This document shows, one piece after another, positions 55,268-64,000 of a DNA stretch of 64,000 nt. Source of the DNA: Perkinsus olseni (lineage: Eukaryota; Perkinsozoa; Perkinsida; Perkinsidae); contig JABANP010000242.1 of assembly GCA_013115135.1 (NCBI GenBank), positions 1-64,000 of the forward strand, written 5' to 3'. The translations under genes and the position numbers were made by a program. The notes beneath the pieces were generated by a model that saw only the letters and a list, made by a program, of their open reading frames with translations, was not told the DNA's origin and did no database searches. Within the stretch, counting starts at the first letter, position 1, and every line of letters begins with the position of its first letter.

Positions 55268-58200
55268 ATGAAGCAATTAAGCTATCAGTTGACGTTTTTA
55301 ACCATGCATCTCGTGCTCGTTCTCTTGTGGGCGTCTGGTGTTTCCCGTACTAGCTCAGCAGTTGGTAGTTGATCCGGCCTGTGAGGTCAGTAGGTCTGCA
55401 GGGCCCTCTATAGCTGGATTCGTTTCGATCCTCGCTAGGCCACGTCAATCACGGATACCGCATGGAATCTGACGGCCTGGCGGGACAAGCTCAGAGGCTC
55501 GAGTGTCGTCACCTGCGACAAAGCCTTACGGGGCGATGGGCGGTGGGCTGAGAACCTTGCGCACTGTACACCCCGGTTCCCTTGTTCGAGGATCAGGCTT
55601 GTAGAATAAGAGATGTCTCCAGTCGTTGGACAGCGTCTTTGACATCACTCGCGACGTTTGCAGGTGTGACTTCACCAACAACATGAACGAGAATCAGTGC
55701 GATTACGATGGCGGAGACTGTTGTCTCACAACGTGCATAGCTAACTGCATGGCTCGGCAACAAGAGGTCAGCAAGATGCTGTTACTGCTCGCTAAAAGCG
55801 CGTCATAGACGCGAGATAGTCCCCGCGCCTCCCTTGAATGCGAAGGTTCGTTTCAGTCGGATCACAACCTTGTTGACCTTCCCTACCGAAATCCTAGTGG
55901 CCGAGCCGGAGAGTGCGCATTTATGTGTGGTAGTCCTCTCGGTGCTGTAACCAACTGCCCGTACCTGTGTCTTTCCGACGACTATACTGATAAAGGCGTC
56001 ACGTAAGCCAGCTAGTACAGGTCAAGATCTCTCACCCGTCGAGGATGTGGTGACTAGGTACACCTCGTGGTGTCAAACTACCAGAGGACAGCCCAGAGAG
56101 ATGTCCAAGTGCTATAGCACTAAGGTTGATATTGCTGAGGCCCTCAGGTGCGGCCCGGAGGAGCATTCACCTGCTCGTATTCGCTTCATGACATGGTCAC
56201 CATTGTTGACAGAGCTCCGCGCCCTTTCTGTCCGGAGATACGCTGCTGTTTTGGTCAGACAGTGCATAATGAATGACAAGAGTCATGGGAACATGCTCAC
56301 CTCAGAGTTACGAGTGTGGCAATCAAACTCAGCAGTGTACGCTAGACCAAGCACTGGACACGTCTCATGGGTGCCATCTTCACCCCAAGCAGTGCACCAG
56401 GGAAGCTTGTTGCACTATGGCAATTGAGATGGGGTGGATCGATCCCAATGTGAGAGCATCCAATGGGCGGCATTATCGTGGTACTATAGACTGATATTGC
56501 TTTAACGTCGGTTACAATCGTGCAGTACTGCAAACTCATCTCATTCTTCTGTGCGGGATTTAACTGGCCTTCATGGCCTCAGGTTCGTGTCCTACCCAGT
56601 CTCTGCGATCTGGTCCGCCGTTGCGAGAGCTTCCCAACCTGCATGCCTGCTATGAGCGAGTGCGTTAGACTCAACAAGGCTTGCACAGGCGGCTGCTGTA
56701 TGTGCGAGTCGGATAAATGGTAGATCACGCCTCCCATGTTGTTGGGGAATCTTGTCGACCGTCGTTCGTGAGAAGGTATGGCGCCAACTGTGACCAGCCT
56801 CTATGTTGGCCCAAGTGTCGACATGGAGCCTGCGTTGCTCCGAACGTCTGCCACTGCGACGAGGGCTGGTCGGGTCCGTCGTGCGAGATCGCATTCTGCG
56901 ATCCGCCCTGCAAGGTGGGTCACAGTCACCACCTCCAATCGAGCAAGCATGCTGCTGCTTCAGGCTGGTCAGGGCGTCTGTGCATGGCCGGATAGATGTG
57001 AATGCTTCTATGGATGGAGCGGCACGTCCTGTGAGGTAGCAACCATCCTCAATATTGACACGACGCGTTGGGCCATCATACTGCTTTGTCCTGAGGTTCC
57101 GGTCTCCAATCCCCCTTGTGTGAACGGCGAGGCGATCTGTCCAGACGTCTGTAAATGCAAGCCTGGCTGGGGAGGTCGTATTTGCGACTATCCTCTCTGC
57201 CAGCACTGGCCAGAACCCTCATCTGATTGCGGTCATGGCTACTGCGAGTCGCCTAACAGATGTGTTTGCGACCCAGGCTGGACTCACCTCGTAACTAAGG
57301 GTCAGGATGGCATTGATGAGTTGCCGTTCTGGTGGGTCGGGTCTCTGCGGCAACGAGTGCATCGGCTCGGCTGTGTGACATCCTCGCTTCTCGAAAATTT
57401 GATGGTTACTGTTTTTAGGTGGCGAGGTCGCTCTGGCTCAGCAGAGATCTCTCCGAGTGAATTCGTCTACGGCGACACAAGATTTGTCCAGAACTCCGAG
57501 ACCGACTACCAGTTTGACCGATATAACGCTTTCAAGTGCGACATGCCTGTCAACTGCAAGATCATCAGCGATGGGTAACTTCCTTCATCGGCTTCCCGAG
57601 GACCATGGTGCAGACACTCGTGGTATATTCTTTTTCAGGCATTGCGCGGCGTGCGAACCAGTCACCGGTCGATGTCTCACTTGCGAGCCTGGATTTTTCC
57701 TTGTGTCGCCTCCCGTTGGTGGCAACTCGACTGCAACATCACAGACAGGAAGGTGTCATCAGTGCAATCTGCGGTGGCGGCGGTGCCGATCCTGCTCAGC
57801 GGAGAGGTGCTTGTCCTGCGACCCGCTCTTCGTCATGAGAGAGGGCCACTGCATTTCTGAGGGTATCATTGAGTTCTCTTCGCCCGCGTACCACGTGTTC
57901 TCGGACGAAGAGTTCGTAGTGGTCGAGATAATAAGATCATTCGATACCGTCGACTTTGACTGGGTCCTCAGTGATAGGTCGCACACGCCCGTCGTTGTCG
58001 TTCAAACTATTGACAGCAGGACGGCGTCCAGCGTGAGCGGAGCGAAGCAGAAGTTGGCCGACTTCGAGTCAACCATGCAGACCGTAGAGTTTGGTATAGT
58101 ATCTAATGCTTCGGCAGACGCCTTTGGCCACAATGCGTTTGCGCATCTACTCAACTTCACCAACTCGAGTGGCAACTTGGTGACCTCCAGCGGCGATTTC

Positions 58201-61200
58201 TATTCTGGGGTTTCGTGGCGCAGTGAAGCATTACGAGCGGTCACATTGCGGCACTCGGTTAAAATACCTATCTTCGATAATGGGATATATGATGAAAAAG
58301 AGAAGTTCTTCACAGTCAGGCTTCTCGTGGAATCTGAAACGACCGCCGGATCGGTCGTGCCCATGACCCCGTTCCCTCCCCATTTCGAACGAGATGATGT
58401 CACAGCCGTTCCTGGGGCCTTGAAGCAGCATGCTCTGCTGGATGAGGCGAAGGTTTACATCTGGGACCGGAGCGACACGGCATCTGCGTCCAACACCATT
58501 CTGAGGCCAGATTCGCCTATTGCCACAGGCGAGATCTTTCGAACAGGACCTCAAGTCGGAACGATAATCAACGTAGATTTCGTGGCGCAGAAGTGCGTGT
58601 TAGAGGGTGCCAATGGTTGCGATCAGCTTGGCCCAGTGGATACTGCGAACGATGTTGCGCGTTTCATCGTGGTCACCGAGCCGACGACGAAGGGAAGCTC
58701 AGAGCACATGCTTGGTGACGTGCTGTATGCAAGAAAAGCCGTCACTCTGACCGGTCTATACAGGAGCTACTCCGTTCCCTTCGTTGCCGGTCCTTTTCGA
58801 GTTTATGTTCAGCGGTCCCTCCCTGGCGTGAGGGCAATGTATTACTCTTGGTCCCCGGAACCCGCAGTGTATCAACTTCCTGACATAATCAGGATCGACC
58901 ATAGCCTCACTCATGACTGGTGTTCCGGTCGAGATTCTCCAAGATATGTCCGCTGGACCGGATACCTGCAGTGGGATTGTTTGCGAAATCGCTACGACAG
59001 GCTAGGGAGCATGGTGCCAACTCTCCTGGGGGTGACGGTTTCCGCCCAGAGCTGGGTTAGAGTGACTTGGAAAAACTTGGGAGTCGTGCTGGAGGAGTAC
59101 AGAGCTGGACACTCGTGGATGACCGATGCTGGTTGGGGTAGAGCCAACATTAGTGATGTTCAGAGGGAGGGATGCAGAGGGAGAACTCTTGGCAACTCCG
59201 TGGAGGTTGATGTAGCCTATCCCTTCATCGTCGAGTACAGACCGGCACATTCCGCAGACTCCACGGATCGCCCTGTTGGCATATCTCTGGTCATGTACCT
59301 GCCTCCCTCGAACCAGAGTCTGGCCAGTATCGGTCCGGGATGGGTTGAAGTTCCCAAGGCCTGCCTGGCAGCGGGCGTGGACATAGAGGGCAGCCCGTTC
59401 GAGGGGATGTGGGTGCGCGCTGGCGTCCCCGCAGCTAACGTTTCTCTGCTCCGGCCAGCTGAATCGACCGTGGATGGCATTATAAGAGCCATCGCGACAG
59501 AGGTCATCACAGCCGAAATCGTCCTGCGAGATGCCCAGGGGAATATCGTCATTGACGCGTCTTTCGGCTCGGATATTGCCGTGCAGTTAGCTAGCCCGGC
59601 GCTACTGGGAACTGTCGAATGGATTCCTTCTGGAGCCTTCTATTTAGCGACGATCGCGCTGCCCTCGGGTGAGTGGTAGATCACCGCTTGAGACCTTGAG
59701 GAGCTCGAAATACTTTTCACAGGCACCCCGGAGGTCACAACGGTCATGGTCGCTACTTTGTCTGGTGAGTACATCGGCAGTCCAATCCCAGTGGTTGTGC
59801 AAGCAGCAGCATCCGACATATCGAAAGCTCAAGTCGTGGGAAACTTCTCTGAGGTGAGTCCATAGCCACTGGTGTCGCTAAACGGGGACTTCGTCGCCAA
59901 GGACTACACCGTTCCAATCAGTGTGATCCAGCAGATGTTTATGCGCGTAACATTTCCAGCGAAGTAGGGGCCGCCGCTCATATTTTTTGGAAACTCATCT
60001 TGACTCGGCAGTCGGAAAGAATTTCAAAAGGCTTGTTTGCGATGACCTCAGATTGAAGCAAATGAACCGACATGCTTCTCTATACTTTCTTTCGACTCTG
60101 GAGGAAATGCCAGGACAGCGGGAGGCGACCAGTACAAGGCAGTTGCTGTTGGCCCACGACACTCGCCTAGGCCATCGATGCCAATTGAGGCTATCTTGGA
60201 CAATGGAGATGGAACATACGAGTGAGAAAGGGCCGCAGAATATGAACAGCTCTCAGCAGTCTAGTGCCGTCAGTGACGTACATGATCTTCGGAACCTGAT
60301 GTGGCAACTGAAGGTTCGATCTACGTCATACCCGTCTTGGCGAACTCTGACAGATTGGTGTTGAAATCACATGGCGTAACAGCATTCCTGATCTGCCCGA
60401 ATTAGGGTGCTCGCCATCTGGAGCCACTCTCTGAATTTCACGAGATGAATGGTCTGTGTTTTAGGGTCTGCTTCCAGCTGATGGATCCCGGAGTCTACGA
60501 TTTGGACGTGACGCTTGGCGGTATTTCGATTCCTGGGTCTCCGTTCGAGATCAATATATTGGGTAAGCGTCGAAACGAACTTGCGCATGGAAACGGCTCT
60601 GGCCGATGCCTGCAGACTCGATTTACTTCCAGGCACGATTGACCCTTCAAGCTCCACCATTACTAACCTGACATCGATGGCAGTCGCCGGTGAGGTCGTG
60701 AACATTGGAGTCAATGCAATTGACAAGTAGCCTTGCACGACCTGGTCTGGCATCGAATGTCTGATATACAGGTACGGGCAGCCTTATTTCCAGGGTTCTA
60801 ACTTGAACCTCACGCTCGACCTAGGGCCCTTGTACAACCCCTCTGCTGGCGATTTCAGCCAACTTGTCAACAACGGTGACGGTACGATAAGTGCGTCCTT
60901 TGCTATTTGCACAGCGGGAGAAACCACAATCAGCGTCCGCGCGTCCACTGAACCCCTCGATGGCGTCGCAGCATCGTGGCAGGATGTCCTGGGGTCACCT
61001 TTCCAGCTAACTGTGCTTTCGGGACGCGTGAATGCGCGGGCCTCTCTTCTGAGCGTTGCGGGAATCGTGGATGGTATGATAGGCATGGGCATTGGAGCTA
61101 GGCTACTCCTAGAGGTTCGTGATGGCTGCTGGAATGAACTGGATGTCCCTCCTATTCTCGACGATTGGAACATAACACTGGTGAGGTCTCTCGACGGTTC

Positions 61201-64000
61201 CGAGATGCTCATGACTGACCAGGCGATAGTGAGAGAGTCCAGTATCGATATACCATTCATACCTCGGCGCAGCGGCAATTACACGGCATTTTGCCGCCAC
61301 CGCCTGACGGGCGTCTGCGCAGGAAGCCCGCTTGTGTTCACAGTCGTGCATACGCTGGATCTGCCTGATGAGCCACACGAGTACTTCCTTCAACCATTCT
61401 TGTTGGAGTATGTGGGGGCGTCCAATCACACTTTAGCAATCGGTGAGGTCCCGGGAGTGACGACGGTGTCGGCAGGAGAGGAAGCCACGGTCAGGATACA
61501 GGCTAGAGATCTGTGGTCTGATGTGATATTCGAACACAACATCAGTCTATCGGTCGGATTCTGGCTGGATGGTGTGCATTGCAATACCCGATGTCGATCC
61601 ATGGTCACCCTCGGCCAGTGCCTCGCGCTCCCGGGTTGCGCGTTCGACTCAAACACGGCCACATGTGAGGCCAGCCCACTGAGGAGCATTCCACAGCAAG
61701 GTTCTCCCTCTTGCTTATACTCGCCGTATGTGGTGCCACACGGACTGCTCCTCGGCGATCCTGCGGACGGAACATACGAGTTTAGGGTAAGGCTGCTTAG
61801 TTCGGGACTGAACCTGGGACAAGCAACAGTCCTGCGACCTGGCGGGCTGGCAGCCCAGTGGTTCTTGGGGCCCTACATGCGAGCCGAGAACATGGTGTGC
61901 ACGACACTCATACCCGGGCCAATGAACCGCGACTGGTGGTCGGCAAGCTGGGCGAGCCTCCTCCCTTGTGGACTCACCGACCGTCGTTTTTCGGTGAGAT
62001 TGGTTGGACATGTCAATTTCCCTGAAGAATCCCACGATTTGACGGTGACTCTCAAGACGCGGTGTCGACTGCACATGCTGCAGCCTTTCGTTATATCGAA
62101 TCAAGATAGCGTCCGAGAAGGTACCACGACGTTGGGTGGGATACAAGTATCTCCTGGTTTGTACGAGGTGAGAATTGAGCTCAGCTGTGTCGATATAAGA
62201 CAGCTCTCGGAGGCTTCCTTTGAGTGGTGGCTCGGCGACGATGACGAGTACTTCTGGCAGCCGGTGCCAGCGAGTTGGTTGACGTGGGAAGAGCCACTGA
62301 GAGAAGGTTTCAATCGCACAGTCAGACCGGCGAGCCAGGCAAGTATGCTTAGTTGGGCGGATGGAAATCCTACTGAGGGTCGGGCTGGTGATAACGTGAG
62401 TTTATACGTTGACACTCGCGATTCCTACGGCAACCTTCTGGAGACTCGAGACGTCCTGGCATTCGTTGAAGTAGCTGGTGGAGACCCAGAACTATTGGAC
62501 TGGCAGTGGTCAGTGGTTCCCAGTACGGGACCGAGGTATCGGATCGATGTCTACCCGAACAGAGCGACGCAAGTGCAGTTGGTCTCCGTGCAGCTGTACG
62601 ACAATCCTGCCACTAGAATTTCCACGTCATTCAAGGTAGTGGGGATCACTAAGAGCACTTATCGCGGCCCTCGCCCTTTTCGAAGTTTCGTCAGATTGAT
62701 CGCGCCGTATATAATGTCCTAGCGTTCAGTGATGCACGCGCATGAATTGTGAGTGAATGATTTTCGGATCTCGATAGGAGTGGTCTTGACACGCCTTTCT
62801 GTTTGCGGAGATTCTGATCCGCCTCGATTGGTCAGGTATGGTCAAACTTTGCCGACCGGACTACCTCAGAGTTGATCTGCACTCCCCTCTCGCCCCAACC
62901 GGCCAATACGCTCATTGAGTGCACCATCATCCTTCGTGACGTCGCCGGCAACGAGATTCCAGTGGCCTCCGTTGACTCGGAACTGTCCCGTACCAATGAA
63001 CTCGGCCCAGTATTGGTTGACGTCGATCTCTTCACTCCCAACGGTGGTCGTGGATCGACCCACGCGAAGTTGGTTGAGGGCCAGGCGAGCACCGGATTCC
63101 AATTTCAACCCACCGAGGCGGGCCTCTGGGGCGTGCAGGGTTTCGTCTATTACCCTCGAGTCAACAAGACGATATGGTTGGATGGTGCGAACTACACTAT
63201 CTCGCCTGGCCCTTCTCATCCGTGCTGTGCTACGTCAAGTCTTCCCTCGTCGATGGACCTGCTGCACAACCAAACTCTCACATACAACATCACTGCCCAT
63301 GACAGGTACGGCAATGTGGTAAAGGACGGCTCTGACACGTGGTACGTGTACTTCGAGGGCCCGACGGCTATCGGCAATGGCTCCAGTCCTCGGGTGTTTC
63401 CCTGATACTGTTAGCTACGTTGGGGACGGCAACTACAATGTGACCTTTGCTCCCCATTCTTTCCTACCCTCCAGTACGTGGCAGAGCAGGTTCGGTCTGG
63501 TTGTTCGAGACACCACTGTCGTCAAGTGCCCGACGCCAGTACCGTCTAACGCCTATGTCCGAGAGCTGACCAACTTACGCGCTGCAGGGTCGGTGGCCTA
63601 TATGCAGTGCTTGGAGGGATATACTCCTGTGGGCGGCTCCGACGTTCTCATATGTGGTGAGGGACGGTCTTTGGAGGACACGCAACCTCGAGCCTCAGAA
63701 ACCACTCGCGTGTGGGAGGGTCCTCGACTTGTGTCCGGACCTCAATGCTCATGTCGAGGCCAATCCTGGTGTGCGCCTGGAGTTCCTCTCAAGCTGGACT
63801 ATGGACGTAGGTGCTATGGGGACCCTTGAGTGTGCGCCGGGATTTTTGCCACTGCTCGGCGACTCAGAGCTCACGTGCGGGGGATCTGGAGACTGGCGAC
63901 GCAGGGCAGACTCAGCTCCAGCGATTCTGTTGAAGTGCTTTGAGAAGGCTGACTTGTGCCCAGACTTGCGGTCTGGTTTGAACGGCTCTTATCTGGCTTC
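55268..64000 (+). CDS. Giant secreted/surface modular protein: LNR, EGF, Calx-beta, PA14-like, filamin and sushi modules; one frame break; truncated by window end
   Basis: Exon 1 at 55268 is a signal peptide (HLVLVLLWASGVSRTSSA). Later exons give a Lin-12/Notch repeat (CDFTNNMNENQCDYDGGDCC, about 55660-55725) and Cys-rich exons (56290-56715). Four EGF-like units follow (CRHGACVAPNVCHCDEGWSG, CAWPDRCECFYGWSGTSCE, CPDVCKCKPGWGGRICD, CGHGYCESPNRCVCDPGW; 56790-57285), then a furin/GFR-type stretch (CLTCEPGFFLV, CRSCSAERCLSCDP). A Calx-beta-like unit is at 57860-58330 (FDNGIYDEKEKFFTVRLL) and a PA14-like segment at about 58920-59130 (RYVRWTGYLQWD). Filamin/ABP280-like repeats marked NGDGT and GSPF recur at 59390, 60200, 60540, 60870, 61000 and 63420. 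Sushi-like modules lie at about 63520-63940 (YMQCLEGYTPVGGSDVLICG). Introns about 45-60 bp. A +1 change is needed at 63398-63405. An adhesion, wall or host-interaction role is inferred. Confidence 0.75.

Noticed and set aside
57457..62722. Two separate proteins of 740 and 639 residues
   Set aside because: Their ends coincide with GTGAGT-type donors and with filamin repeats broken mid-module, so they are exons of one long gene.

Overview
This is eukaryotic nuclear DNA. Most genes on the left are split by very short spliceosomal introns, typically 44-60 bp with GTGAGT-like donors. Families are eukaryotic throughout: Obg-like ATPase, ACL4-type ribosomal chaperone, SETD3-like SET protein, OSCA/CSC1 channel and an HPR/OPR-type RAP protein. 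The short introns, an organellar POP/PREX-like family A polymerase and the RAP protein suggest an alveolate protist, most like Perkinsus. That placement is an inference. I saw no reverse transcriptase, transposase or CRISPR array.

Layout. 1-716 is a minisatellite of 46-bp and 25-bp units. 1.6-5.5 kb holds two minus-strand genes: a YdcF/DUF218 protein and OLA1. 5.8-17.4 kb holds four plus-strand genes: a GT34-like glycosyltransferase, a short-chain dehydrogenase, a GT77-like nucleotide-sugar transferase and a heavy-metal P1B ATPase with a Cys-rich tail. An unrecognised gene follows at 17.7-18.6 kb. 19.3-44.7 kb is a long minus-strand run: organellar DNA polymerase, a beta-propeller-like unknown, a SET methyltransferase, a coiled-coil protein, a myo-inositol-oxygenase-like protein, two unrecognised genes, and a ~9-kb gene for an NLR-like protein. 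From 45.8 kb onward everything is on the plus strand: ACL4-like chaperone, a basic nuclear-type protein, the RAP protein, the OSCA channel, and a very long secreted/surface protein (LNR, EGF, Calx-beta, PA14-like, filamin and sushi modules) that runs off the window end.

Main points of interest. (1) The 35.7-44.7 kb gene combines a coiled coil, an APH/TCAD9-like kinase fold, a NACHT-type NTPase, ankyrin repeats and three tandem HD-phosphohydrolase-like domains. It looks like a protist immune or stress sensor with an effector tail. (2) Several otherwise intact genes need +1 or -1 frame changes inside conserved domains. Two of these, in unrelated genes, fall at the same octamer, TTCCCTGA (CCC-UGA). 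Programmed +1 frameshifting, decay and assembly indels cannot be told apart here. (3) Two unusually long introns each carry a perfect or near-perfect hairpin of 28-30-bp arms around a single base. (4) The divergent promoter between the NLR-like gene and ACL4 carries overlapping TGACC/GGTCA palindromes.

The genes do not form one pathway. Neighbourhood themes are only loose: two glycosyltransferases near each other, and organelle gene expression represented by the polymerase and the RAP protein.
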